Below are positions 25,401 to 34,543 of a stretch of DNA of 64,000 nucleotides, in pieces. The DNA is taken from contig NZ_CP048397.1 in assembly GCF_010384365.1 (NCBI RefSeq), forward strand, positions 6,882,001 to 6,946,000, written 5' to 3'. The notes beneath the pieces were generated by a model that did no database searches, was not told the DNA's origin, and worked only from the letters and a program-made list of their open reading frames with translations. The first letter of the stretch is position 1. Each line of letters starts with the position of its first letter. The position numbers were made by a program, and so were the translations under genes. The DNA is from Streptomyces sp. S4.7. Its GTDB lineage: Bacteria > Actinomycetota > Actinomycetes > Streptomycetales > Streptomycetaceae.

Positions 25401-28400
25401 GACCTGTACGACGGGCTGGTCCGCTATCTGCGCGGCGAGGACGCCGACACCGCCTGGTACGCGGGTAACGCGGCCGGCGCCGGCGCGCTCTCCGGCGTCC
25501 TGCTGAGCGACGCGGAAGGGGCCGCCTATCTCCAGGCCCTCCTGGACCGCGGAGCGACGGACAAACTGGCCCGGCTCTGGGCCGCGGGCGCGGACCTCGA
25601 CTGGCGGGAGCTGCGCGGCGACCGCCCCGTCCGCCGGACACCGCTGCCGACCTACCCCTTCGAACGGCGGCGGTGCTGGCCGCAGGACCTCGTACCCCGG
25701 CAGGCCGTGACGCCGGCCGGAGCTGTGCCCGTCCCCCACGCGGGCGTGCCCGCTCCGGTGCCCGCCGCCCCGGTGACGGACGAGCAAGTCGGCGCCCACC
25801 TCGCCGCCGTGTTCGCCGAGACCCTGAAGTGGCGCCCGGAGGAGGTCGACCCGGGGGTCGCCTTCGACGAGCTCGGACTCAACTCGCTGGTCATCGAGCA
25901 GCTCCGGCGTCGCCTGGTGGCCCACTACGGCCCCATCGACAGCACGACGTTCTACGTCTACAAGAACCTCGCCGACCTGACCAGGTACGTCGCGGGGAAG
26001 GCACGCGCCGAGGGGCTGACTCTGCCCGCCGTGGGAGGGCAGGGAACCGCCCTCGCTCCCGCCCCGGCTGCGGTGCCCGCGCCCGCCGTCGCTCCCGCCC
26101 CCGCTGCCGTACCCGCGCCCGCGCGCCCCGTCTCCACCCCCGTCTCCGCCGCCGCGGGCACCGGCGGCGGTGACATCGCCATCATCGGCATGAGCGGCCG
26201 CTATCCGAAGGCCTCGTCCCTGGCCGACTACTGGAGCAACCTGCTCGACGGACGCGACTGCGTCGGCGAGATCCCCATGGACCGGCCCGGCTACCGGCGC
26301 TACGCCGAGCTCGCACGCGAGCGCTACGGTGACAAGTGGTACCGATGGGGCGGATTCCTCGACGACGTCGACGCGTTCGATCCGCAGTTCTTCCAGATCT
26401 CGCCGCGCGAGGCACGGGCGCTCGACCCGCAGGAGCGACTGTTCCTGGAGACCGCCTGGGAGACGCTGGAGGACGCCGGCCACACCAGGAAGAGCCTGGC
26501 CGACCCGACGGCGGGCGACGCGCGGGGATCCGTCGGTGTCTTCGCCGGAGTGACGTTCAACAACTACCAGATGTTCGCGGCGAACGATCTGGAGCACGGG
26601 CAGTGGCAGCCCATCAGCTCGCAGACCTTCTCGATCGCCAACCGGGTGTCCTACCTGTTCAATCTGGGCGGCCCCAGCCTGACCGTGGACACCGCCTGCT
26701 CGTCGTCGCTGTACGCCATCCACCTGGCCGTCGCGAGCATCAGACGAGGCGAGTGCGAGACGGCGCTGGCAGGCGGCGTGAACCTCTCGCTCCACCCCAG
26801 CAAGTACATGATGCTCGCCGAAGCCGGTTTCCTGGCCGAGGACGGCCGCTGCCGGGCGTTCGGCGACGGCGGCACCGGCTACGTACCCGCCGAAGCCGTC
26901 GGCGCGGTGCTGCTCAAACCGCTGGAGCGCGCCCTGGCCGACGGAGACCAGGTGTACGCGGTCATCAAGGGCTCCGCGGTCAACAGCGACGGCCACACCT
27001 TCGGCTACAGCGTGCCGAACCCCGTCGCCCAGAGCGAGCTGATCACCGCCGCGCTGGCGGACGCCGGGGTCGGCGCGGAGACGATCAGCTACGTGGAAGC
27101 CCACGGCACCGGCACCAGCCTGGGCGACCCCATCGAGATACGCGGCCTCACCGACGCGTTCGCCGCTTCCACCGACGCCCGCCAGTTCTGCGCCATCGGG
27201 TCCGTCAAGTCCGGCATCGGGCACGCCGAAGCCGCGGCCGGCATCGCCCAGGTCACCAAGGTGGCACTCCAGATGCGGCACGGCGAACTGGTGCCCTCCC
27301 TGCTCCACTCGGCCACGACCAACAGCAACCTGGAACTGGACAGGACACCGTTCAAGGTCCAGCGGGAGCGGACCCCCTGGGAGCGGCCCCGCACCACCGG
27401 CCCGGCCGGGGACGAGCTGGTCCACCCCCGCCGCGCGGGCATCAGCTCCTTCGGCGCGGGCGGCGTCAACGTACACCTGGTGCTGGAAGAGGCGCCGGCC
27501 GTCGCCACCCCGCCGGCGCCCGCGCGTGACCTCGTCTTCCCCCTGTCCGCCCGCGAGCCCGAGACCCTGCGGGACCTGGCCGCACGGATGGCCGGCCATC
27601 TGCGGAGCCGGCCCGCCGGTGCGATCCGGGTGGCCGACGTCGCCCACACGCTCCAGAGCGGCCGTGAACCGATGGAGCACCGCGCGGCGTTCGTCGCCGA
27701 CGACCTCCCCGGGATCCTGAAGGGGCTGGACGAGATCGCGGCGCCGACCGGCGGCCCCTCCTCGGTCAGCACGGGGCACCGCGAACCCCGTTCGACCCCG
27801 CCGCCCCTGGCCGACGGCGCGTCACCCAGCGAGGTGGCGTCCGCGTGGGTCGCGGGCGCGGCACCGGACTGGGCCGCGCACCTGCGGGGACTGTCGCCCC
27901 GCCGCGTCTCCCTGCCGACCTACCCCTTCGCCCGCCGCCGGTACTGGATGGCGGAAGCCGGACCGACCGCGCAGGCGCCCACGACGGCGCCCCCCGTTAC
28001 CGCGCCCCCCGCTGTCGCGGCCGCCGCCGCCGACGTCCGGCCCGGCGACGCGGGCGAGACCCTGCTGAACCGGCTCGCCGGCCTCCCCGAAGGGGAACGC
28101 AATCCGGCGCTCGCCTCCTACCTCCAGACCGAACTCGGCCGTCTCCTCGAATTCCCCCCGGACGCCCCGCCGGACCGCCGGCGCGGCTTCTTCGACCTGG
28201 GCATGGATTCGGTGATGTCGGTGCGGCTCGGCAACACACTGGAGGAACTCCTGGGCATCGAGCTGTACACCAGCGTCACCTTCGACTACCCCTGCGTGGA
28301 CGACCTCACCGGGTTCCTGCTGGAGCAGCTCGACCTCGACACGCCCGAGCCCGCCGCGCAGAGCGTCACACCCACCCGCGTCGGGACCGCGCCCGTCCAA

Positions 28401-29870
28401 CGCACCGTCCACTACCGGGTGGACTGGGAGCCGGCGGCCGGGCCGCCGCGGAACGACGCGCGGCTCACGGGCTCCGTACTGGTCTTCGACCCGGACGGAC
28501 GGCTCTCCGAACTGGCGCGGGAGCACGCCGGGGACGACGCGCGGATCGTCACCGTACGCACCGGCGACACCTTCGCCGGCTCGGCGGACTCCTACCGGAT
28601 CCGGCGGGAGAACGACGAGGACTACGCGACGCTGCTCGCCGCCCTGGGAACCACACCCACCACCGTCATTCACGCCTGGCCGGGCCCCGAGGCCGGTCTC
28701 ACCTCGGTGTTCCGCCTCACCCAGGCGCTGATGCGCGGCCGGGTCTCCCGCCCGCTGCGGCTGCTGCGCGTCGAGACGTTCAGCGGTGAGCACCCCGACG
28801 CGATGGCGGAGGCGTTCGGCGGATTCGCCCGCTCCGTCCGCCACGAGAACCCGAACCTCGTCTACCAGGCGCTGACCGTCGCCGTCACCGACGACCCGCC
28901 CGCGGACGTCCTGCGCGCCTGCGTCGGCGAACTGGCCTTCGACGACGCCGCGGAAGCCGAGGTACGGCACGACCGGGCCGGGCGCTGGACCCGCCGGCTG
29001 CGTGAACTGGCGCCCGCCACCGGGACCCCCAAGGTCGCCGTACGCGACGGCGGCACCTACGTCATCACCGGCGGCGGTGGCGGCCTCGGCCTCATCTTCG
29101 CCGAGCACCTGGCACAGCAGTCCCGGGTACGGCTCCTGCTGCTGGGCCGCTCCGAACTGGACGCCACCCGCCGGGAAGCACTCGACCGGATCCGTTCACT
29201 GGGATCCGAGGTGGTCTACGAGAGCGTGGACGTCAGTGACGCCGCCGAAGTCACCCGCGTACTGGACGAGACCCGGAGCCGCTGGGGCCGGCTGCACGGC
29301 GTCATCCACTCGGCCGGAGTCCTGCGCGACGCGCTGATACTGAACAAGAGCGCCGACGAGATCGGCACCGTCCTGTCCGCGAAGGTCGACGGCGCACGCG
29401 CCCTGGACGAGGCGACCCGCCTCGACGAACTCGACTTCTTCATGACGTTCTCGTCCCTGGCCGCACTCGCGGGCAACCCCGGCCAGGTGGACTACGCGTT
29501 CGCCAGCCGGTTCCTCAACGCCTTCAGCCGCGGCCGCGAGCGGCAGCGCGCACAGGGCGAGCGCTCCGGCGCCAGCATCACCGTCGTATGGCCCTTCTGG
29601 CGGGACGGCGGAATGCGCGTGGACGCCGAGACCGGCGGCTTCGTCCGCAGGCGGCTCGGACTGGAACACCTGCCGACGGACGCGGGCGTCGAAGCGTTCG
29701 ACATCGCCCTGCGCACCGCCGAACCGGAGATCGGGGTGGTGCTCGCCGACCGCGAGAAGCTCGACCGGGTCCTGCGGATCGAACGCCCCGAGGAGAGCCC
29801 CGACGACATCTCCTCTTCCCGCACCACCGCCGTGGAACTGCTCGACACCTTGGAGGAACTGGGGCTCTGA
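22401..29870 (+). CDS. type I PKS: AT-ACP-KS-ACP-KS-ACP-KR (trans-AT-like modules)
   Basis: A 2,489-aa megasynthase. AT: residues 1-290 (VFPGQGSQ, GHSLGE at about 86, GAFH at about 188, malonyl-type). ACP1: GFDSI, Ser about 392. KS1: about 490-920 (DTACSSS, Cys about 653; HGTGT; SIGHLEAAAG). ACP2: GLNSL, Ser 1162. KS2: about 1258-1697 (Cys about 1433; GIGHAEAAAG). ACP3: GMDSV, Ser 1937. KR: from about 2224 (TGGGGGLG; catalytic FSS..Tyr 2365). Each KS is followed only by a short flanking subdomain ending LPTYPF, with no AT, as in trans-AT systems. The N-terminal AT must therefore serve several ACPs. I chose GTG at 22401, behind GAAGGG and directly before the AT core. FAAL loading of ACP1 is inferred. 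Confidence 0.93.
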   Translation: MLALVFPGQGSQRRGMGAQLFEAFPELVVQADEILGYSIETLCRENPDGNLEKTQYTQPTLYVVNALSYFEHLNSSGEIPDFLAGHSLGEYNALLAAGVFDFATGLRVVQKRGELMSRVNDGGMAAVVGLDADRVAEVLAGPGLESLSVANYNNPAQIVIAGPRDRIEAARSAFEGAGAGLYTVLRVGGAFHSPHMAGVQEEFAEFLGGVELAAPTVPVLSNVTARPHGPDVTDLMVSQLTRPVLWTDSVRHLIDQGVEDIRQIGPGRALIGLVQATQRDAAERRAQEPSTAEDRADTTPTPAQPATTLSANPTPDTTATATPTAETAGERIRTLRLRRPARDRAQGGTDHTEEQLTALLLADLRTIVTRVLTADPGALRAETELSALGFDSIKLIEFADQLREEFGVDLTPSVFFEYFTIGAFTAHLLAEHRDTVVARYRDGAAGGAEQTPPAPAEAAGRARSGAVPAPRDGATAAAGGAQPAAGTGSDAVAIVGVSAVLPGSADLDEFWRHLVDGTELVTDTPADRWRSWAGPERAPGVRGALIKDFDTFDCRFFGISPGEAELMDPHQRIFLQTVWKAFEDAGRRPTELAGTRTGLFVGHGSMDYVEVLAHSAAGTQSHTATGLAHSILPNRISHQLDLRGPSESVDTACSSSLVALHRAVRSLREGECDLAVAGGASILMSPTPFDSFQQAGMLAPDGRCKTFDRAADGYVRGEGVVAVVLKPLDKALADGDHVYAVVRGSAVNHGGRSASLTAPSPDAQADLIATAWRRSGLDPATATYIETHGTGTSLGDPIEIEGLKKAFATLHRDWGHTERAEPHIGLGSVKTSIGHLEAAAGLAGVVKMLLALRHERLPALRHFGELNPFIRMDGSPFRIVDRTEAWPRLTDGEGAPVPRRCGVSSFGFGGTNAHVVLEEFIAAPAPDEAADPAAGPYLVPLSARTPGALREYADAVVRWLDEHAPENGAPAFDLSALADTLQLGRDAMDERLALVVADTDDLYDGLVRYLRGEDADTAWYAGNAAGAGALSGVLLSDAEGAAYLQALLDRGATDKLARLWAAGADLDWRELRGDRPVRRTPLPTYPFERRRCWPQDLVPRQAVTPAGAVPVPHAGVPAPVPAAPVTDEQVGAHLAAVFAETLKWRPEEVDPGVAFDELGLNSLVIEQLRRRLVAHYGPIDSTTFYVYKNLADLTRYVAGKARAEGLTLPAVGGQGTALAPAPAAVPAPAVAPAPAAVPAPARPVSTPVSAAAGTGGGDIAIIGMSGRYPKASSLADYWSNLLDGRDCVGEIPMDRPGYRRYAELARERYGDKWYRWGGFLDDVDAFDPQFFQISPREARALDPQERLFLETAWETLEDAGHTRKSLADPTAGDARGSVGVFAGVTFNNYQMFAANDLEHGQWQPISSQTFSIANRVSYLFNLGGPSLTVDTACSSSLYAIHLAVASIRRGECETALAGGVNLSLHPSKYMMLAEAGFLAEDGRCRAFGDGGTGYVPAEAVGAVLLKPLERALADGDQVYAVIKGSAVNSDGHTFGYSVPNPVAQSELITAALADAGVGAETISYVEAHGTGTSLGDPIEIRGLTDAFAASTDARQFCAIGSVKSGIGHAEAAAGIAQVTKVALQMRHGELVPSLLHSATTNSNLELDRTPFKVQRERTPWERPRTTGPAGDELVHPRRAGISSFGAGGVNVHLVLEEAPAVATPPAPARDLVFPLSAREPETLRDLAARMAGHLRSRPAGAIRVADVAHTLQSGREPMEHRAAFVADDLPGILKGLDEIAAPTGGPSSVSTGHREPRSTPPPLADGASPSEVASAWVAGAAPDWAAHLRGLSPRRVSLPTYPFARRRYWMAEAGPTAQAPTTAPPVTAPPAVAAAAADVRPGDAGETLLNRLAGLPEGERNPALASYLQTELGRLLEFPPDAPPDRRRGFFDLGMDSVMSVRLGNTLEELLGIELYTSVTFDYPCVDDLTGFLLEQLDLDTPEPAAQSVTPTRVGTAPVQRTVHYRVDWEPAAGPPRNDARLTGSVLVFDPDGRLSELAREHAGDDARIVTVRTGDTFAGSADSYRIRRENDEDYATLLAALGTTPTTVIHAWPGPEAGLTSVFRLTQALMRGRVSRPLRLLRVETFSGEHPDAMAEAFGGFARSVRHENPNLVYQALTVAVTDDPPADVLRACVGELAFDDAAEAEVRHDRAGRWTRRLRELAPATGTPKVAVRDGGTYVITGGGGGLGLIFAEHLAQQSRVRLLLLGRSELDATRREALDRIRSLGSEVVYESVDVSDAAEVTRVLDETRSRWGRLHGVIHSAGVLRDALILNKSADEIGTVLSAKVDGARALDEATRLDELDFFMTFSSLAALAGNPGQVDYAFASRFLNAFSRGRERQRAQGERSGASITVVWPFWRDGGMRVDAETGGFVRRRLGLEHLPTDAGVEAFDIALRTAEPEIGVVLADREKLDRVLRIERPEESPDDISSSRTTAVELLDTLEELGL

Positions 29871-29994
29871 GAGCCCCGCTGGATCGGGCCGTACCGGCGG
29901 GCGACCCCCGGACGCCCCCGGGCAAGTCCCGGACCCGCCGCCCGGACAGGGTCGGCACCGACGAGTACGGCTCCGACCGAGGAGGACACGAGCG

Positions 29995-32900
29995 ATGACC
30001 GACGATGTGCTGCTGAGGCGTTCGCTGAACGCCATCCGAGTCCTCCGCGAGCAGATGCGGGAGCTGCGCTCGGCCGCCGAGGAACCGATCGCCCTGGTCG
30101 GTATGGGCTGCCGGTTCCCCGGCGGCGCCGACAGCCCCGAGCGGTTCTGGGAGCTGCTGCGCGACGGCAGGGACGCCATCACCGACGTACCGCCCGAGCG
30201 CTGGTCCGCCCACCGCTTCCACTCGCAGGCCCGCGACGAGCCCGGTACCGCCTACACCCGCAAGGGCGGCTTCCTCACCGAGGACGTACACGCCTTCGAC
30301 GGGCCGTTCTTCGGCATCACGGACGCCGAGGCACGCGAGATGGACCCCCAGCAGCGCCTGCTCCTGGAGACGAGCTGGGAGGCGCTGGAGAGCGGCGGCC
30401 TGCTCTCCAACGGCCTCAGCGGTGAGCGGATCGGCGTCTTCGTCGGCGTCTCCGGCTCCGAGAGCTTCCTGCTGAACCGACCGCTCGACGACACCGGTCC
30501 CTACACCGCGACCGGTGTCGCACCCAGCATCACCGCCGGCCGGATCGCCTACGCCCTCGGGCTGCGGGGCCCCGCACTGGCCGTCGACACCGCCTGCTCC
30601 TCGTCCCTCGTGGCGATCCACCTCGCGGTCGAGAGCCTGCGCAGGGGCGAGTGCACGGCCGCCGTCGCGGGCGGCGCCAGCGCCATGATGTCGCCGGACG
30701 TCTTCGTCGCCCTCTGCCGTATGGAAGCCCTGGCCGCCGACGGACGCTGCAAGGTGTTCGACGCCGAGGCCGACGGCTACGTACGCTCCGAGGGGGCCGG
30801 CATGGTCGCCCTGATGCGGGCCTCCGACGCCGCCGCGGTGCGCGCTCCCGTCCTCGCCCTGATCGCGGGCTCCGCCGTCAACCACGACGGGCACACCGCC
30901 GGTCTCACCGTCCCCAACGGACGCGCCCAGCGCGAACTCATCACCGCGGCCCTCACCGCCGCCCGCACACGCCCCGACGAGGTCGACTACCTGGAGGCGC
31001 ACGGCACGGGCACCCCGCTCGGCGACCCCATCGAGGTCCGCGCCGCCGCCGAGGTGTTCTGCGCCGACCGGGACCCCGCCACCCCCCTGCTCATCGGCGC
31101 GGTGAAATCCAACGTGGGCCATCTGGAGGCCGCCGCGGGAGTCGCCGGTCTGATCAAGACCGTACTGGCGCTGAAGCACGCACAGGTGCCGGGCAACCTG
31201 CACCTGAACCAGCTCAATCCGCAGCTGCGCGCGGACCGGCTGCCGGTGGACTTCTGCGACTCGGCCCGCCCCTGGCCCGCCTCCGCCGACCGCCCGCGCG
31301 TCGCGGGAGTCAGCGCCTTCGGATTCAACGGCACCAACGCGCACCTGGTGGTACGGGAGGCCCCCGCCGCCCGCACGCCACAGACGGGCACCGGCGACCG
31401 CCCCGCCCATCTGCTCGCACTCTCCGCCCGCGACCCGCGCGGACTGCGGGAGTCGGCGCTGCGGCTCGCCCACTGGCTCACCGAGCACCCGGAAGCCTCC
31501 GTGGCCGACGTCTGCCACACCGTCAGCGCCCGCCGTCCCGCCTTCCCGTACCGGACCGCCCTCGTCGTACGCTCGGCCGACGGCCTCGCGGACCGTCTGC
31601 GCGCCCTCGCAGACGAACCGGCCCGCCCGCCCGAGCGGACGACCGGCCCCGTCGCCTTCCTGCTCAACGCCACCGGGGACCGCGCGTGGCGGTCGGCGGA
31701 CCGCCTGTACGCCTCGCACCCCGCGTTCCGCGACCACTTCGACCGGTGCGACGAACTGCTGCGGCCCGTCGTCGGTGAGCCGCTCGCCGCCGCGCTGGCC
31801 CAGGGCCCCTCCGGTTCACCGCTGTTCAGGGACGCCGTCGCCCTCGCCTACCAGATCGCGCTCGTGCGCGCGCTCGACGGCTGGCGGGTGTCGGCCGGCG
31901 CCGTCGCCGGCTCCGGACCGGGTGAACTCGCCGCCGCCTGCCTGGCGGGAGTCTTCGACGCCGGGACGGCGGGGCGACTGCTCGCCGCGCGGCACGAGGA
32001 CGCGCCGGTACCGGCGCTCACCGAGGCACGCGGTCCGCGGCTGCGTCTGCTCCACGGCCCGCTCGCCGACGCGGTGAGCGCCGAGCGCGCGGCCGATGCC
32101 CTGTTCTGGGCCCGCGAGAGCGAGGGGACGACGACGCGCGCGCTGACGGAGGCGCTCGCCGGCCACGGGTACGGCACGCTGGTGTCCCTCGGCGACGCCG
32201 GCACCGACGACGAAGCCACACATCACGGGAACGCGCTCGCCCACTGGGCGGTCCCCGGCGACGACGTGTGGGAGGAACTGCTGACCGGCGCCGCCGACAG
32301 GTATCTGGCCGGAGCCGACGTGGACTGGTCCGATCTCGACCTCGGCCACGACCGGGCACGGCTCACCTTGCCCACCTACCCCTTCCAGCGGCGCTCCTAC
32401 GGGCCCCTGGGCACGGCCGCACCCGCCCCCGCACGCGATTTCGGAAGCGCGCGGCCCATCGGGGAACTCGGCCTGCGCACGGTGCCCTCACCCCTCGACC
32501 AGCACCAGTTCGACACCGTCGTCAGCCGTGCCCTGCTGCCCGAACTCGCCGATACGGCGGGCGTACTGCACGTCGGCTACTACCAGGAGATGCTCGCCGC
32601 CGCGACCGCCACGGACGGCACGGGCGAAGGATTCCACGTACGGGACGTCAACTTCCACCAGGCGCTGCGGCTGTCCGGCCGTCAGGAGCGCACCGTGCAG
32701 CTCGTCGTGGAGCCCGCGGACGACAAGGGCTGGGCGGACTTCGCCTTCTACAGCCGTCCCACGGCGGGCACCGAATGGGACCGCCATGTGCGCGGCAGCG
32801 TACGGCCGGGCCCCGCCGACCGGACCGAGGAGGAGTCGGCGCCCCTGACCGGGCAGGGGCGGGAGCTGATACTCAGCCGCTGCACCGAGCGGGTCGGCGG

Positions 32901-34503
32901 CGAGGAGTTCTACAAGCTGATGCGGGACCGGGGCGTGGCCCTCGGCCCCTCCGTCGAATGGGTCGAGGAGGCATGGGCGGGCGACGGCGAGGTGCTCGCC
33001 AGGCTGCGGCCCGCGGGCGAGGCCGCCGTGCCCGCCGGCCGGCCCGGCCGCGCACTGCCTACCCACCCCGGAGTGCTGGACGCCTGCGTACAGCTCTACG
33101 CCCTGGCAGCCGGAGCGGCCCTCGCCGACGACGACCTGTTCATCACCGCCCGCCTGGGTGAGGCCGACGCCGTGAGCGCTGCGGTCACCGGGCCCCTCTG
33201 GTGCCATGTACGGCTGAGGTCGGCGGTGGGACAGCGGCTCGTCGGCGATCACGTGCTGTGCGACGACCGGGGCCGGATCGTCGCCTCGGGCCGGGACACC
33301 GAGGTCCAGGTCATCAGCCCGCAGGAGAGCCTCAGCCTGCTGGCCGCGACCGACGGCGAGCAGAGCGGCGACCACCCCGGCGAGATCCTCGCCCGCTACC
33401 GGGCCGCCGCTCCCGCCGACCGCCCCCGGGTACTGATGGACTTCCTCACCGAGACGGCCGCAGGCCTGCTGCGGCAGCCCGCCGACGAGATCCCGGCCGG
33501 CCGGCCGCTGGCCGAACTGGGCCTGGAGTCGCTGGCGGCCATGGAACTGCGCAAGCGGATCCGCACCGGCACCGGTGCCGATCTGCCCGTCGAACTCCTC
33601 GTCGACGGACCGTCGTTGGACGAACTCGCCCGGCACATCGCCTCGGAGATCGACACCGACGACGAGCCGGACACCACCTGCTCCGCACCACGCGACTACG
33701 ACCTGGACAGCGCGCGCTGGCTCGGCACCGCCGTACGGGAGACCTCACGGCTCCGGCTGTTCTGCCTGCCCTACGGCGGTCGCGGCGCGTCCCTGTACCG
33801 TGACTGGCCGCACGAGCTCGACGGCGGCGTCGAGGTCTGCCCGGTCCAGCTGCCGGGCCGCGAGGAGCGCGCCGACGAACTGGGAATCGTCAACGTGGAC
33901 GAGGCGGTCGAGAGCATCGCGCAAGTCCTCAAACCGTATCTGGACCGGCCCTTCGCCTTCTACGGCCACAGCATGGGCGGCCTCCTCGCCTACCGCATGG
34001 CGCACCGTCTCGGCGCGGAGCACGGCTCACTGCTGCGCCACCTGTTCGTCGGCGCGTTCAGCGCGCCCACCGGCGCCGTCAATCCGCTGGACGACCGCAT
34101 CCTCGCCGTGATGCGGTCCCTCGGGTTCCCCGGCATGCCCGCGCAGCAGGACCTGCTGCGGCTGCGGCGCGAGCGGCCGGGGGAGTACGAGCAGGCCCTG
34201 CGCCGGGAGTTCGACGACCGGGTGGCGGCCAAGCTGGACGCGTCGACCAGCGGCTGCGGCTACGGAGACCTGCGGATCGTGCAGAGCTACCGGCACGATC
34301 CGGCGGAAGCCCCGCTGGCGACCGGGGTGACCGCCTTCCACGGAGCCGGCGATCCGGTGGTGCCGGAGGCCGACATGCGAGCCTGGGAAGGCCTGACCAG
34401 CGGCCCCTTCGAGCTGCGGGTGGTACCGGGCGACCACTTCTTCCTGCACGGTGACCAGAGCGGTCCCCGGCTGCTGGCAGCATTCTCCGAGACACTGCGC
34501 TGA
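29995..34503 (+). CDS. type I PKS: KS-(inactive AT)-(DH-like)-ACP-TE
   Basis: A 1,502-aa protein starting with a coiled-coil docking segment (LRRSLNAIRVLREQMRELRS). KS, about 25-450, is intact (Cys 201, HGTGTPLGDP, NVGHLEAAAG). The AT-like region (about 530-800) has lost GQGSQ (it reads NATGD), carries GSGPGE at 639-644 where ATs have GHSxGE so that the nucleophilic Ser is gone, and lacks the HAFH/YASH block. A DH-fold region follows (about 820-1110): the LDACVQ motif is present, but the HxxxGxxxxP His is Thr and the Pro is His. ACP: GLESL, Ser 1179. TE: GHSMGG, Ser 1326; GDP Asp; GDH His about 1481. It is predicted to be the last module and to release the chain. Malonyl must come from another AT. 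Confidence 0.92.
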   Translation: MTDDVLLRRSLNAIRVLREQMRELRSAAEEPIALVGMGCRFPGGADSPERFWELLRDGRDAITDVPPERWSAHRFHSQARDEPGTAYTRKGGFLTEDVHAFDGPFFGITDAEAREMDPQQRLLLETSWEALESGGLLSNGLSGERIGVFVGVSGSESFLLNRPLDDTGPYTATGVAPSITAGRIAYALGLRGPALAVDTACSSSLVAIHLAVESLRRGECTAAVAGGASAMMSPDVFVALCRMEALAADGRCKVFDAEADGYVRSEGAGMVALMRASDAAAVRAPVLALIAGSAVNHDGHTAGLTVPNGRAQRELITAALTAARTRPDEVDYLEAHGTGTPLGDPIEVRAAAEVFCADRDPATPLLIGAVKSNVGHLEAAAGVAGLIKTVLALKHAQVPGNLHLNQLNPQLRADRLPVDFCDSARPWPASADRPRVAGVSAFGFNGTNAHLVVREAPAARTPQTGTGDRPAHLLALSARDPRGLRESALRLAHWLTEHPEASVADVCHTVSARRPAFPYRTALVVRSADGLADRLRALADEPARPPERTTGPVAFLLNATGDRAWRSADRLYASHPAFRDHFDRCDELLRPVVGEPLAAALAQGPSGSPLFRDAVALAYQIALVRALDGWRVSAGAVAGSGPGELAAACLAGVFDAGTAGRLLAARHEDAPVPALTEARGPRLRLLHGPLADAVSAERAADALFWARESEGTTTRALTEALAGHGYGTLVSLGDAGTDDEATHHGNALAHWAVPGDDVWEELLTGAADRYLAGADVDWSDLDLGHDRARLTLPTYPFQRRSYGPLGTAAPAPARDFGSARPIGELGLRTVPSPLDQHQFDTVVSRALLPELADTAGVLHVGYYQEMLAAATATDGTGEGFHVRDVNFHQALRLSGRQERTVQLVVEPADDKGWADFAFYSRPTAGTEWDRHVRGSVRPGPADRTEEESAPLTGQGRELILSRCTERVGGEEFYKLMRDRGVALGPSVEWVEEAWAGDGEVLARLRPAGEAAVPAGRPGRALPTHPGVLDACVQLYALAAGAALADDDLFITARLGEADAVSAAVTGPLWCHVRLRSAVGQRLVGDHVLCDDRGRIVASGRDTEVQVISPQESLSLLAATDGEQSGDHPGEILARYRAAAPADRPRVLMDFLTETAAGLLRQPADEIPAGRPLAELGLESLAAMELRKRIRTGTGADLPVELLVDGPSLDELARHIASEIDTDDEPDTTCSAPRDYDLDSARWLGTAVRETSRLRLFCLPYGGRGASLYRDWPHELDGGVEVCPVQLPGREERADELGIVNVDEAVESIAQVLKPYLDRPFAFYGHSMGGLLAYRMAHRLGAEHGSLLRHLFVGAFSAPTGAVNPLDDRILAVMRSLGFPGMPAQQDLLRLRRERPGEYEQALRREFDDRVAAKLDASTSGCGYGDLRIVQSYRHDPAEAPLATGVTAFHGAGDPVVPEADMRAWEGLTSGPFELRVVPGDHFFLHGDQSGPRLLAAFSETLR

Positions 34504-34543
34504 CGGCGCGCAGACCCACCGACGAGGTAAGGAAAGAACAGTC

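Noticed and set aside
24663..27779. 1,038-codon minus-strand frame
   Set aside because: Antisense of KS1-ACP2-KS2 of the trans-AT-like PKS, without recognisable domains.
22401..34503. PUFA-synthase-type or enediyne PKS
   Set aside because: There are no tandem ACP repeats, no PfaD, PfaC-like DH pair or enediyne-type phosphopantetheinyl-transferase domain. Domain order is different.
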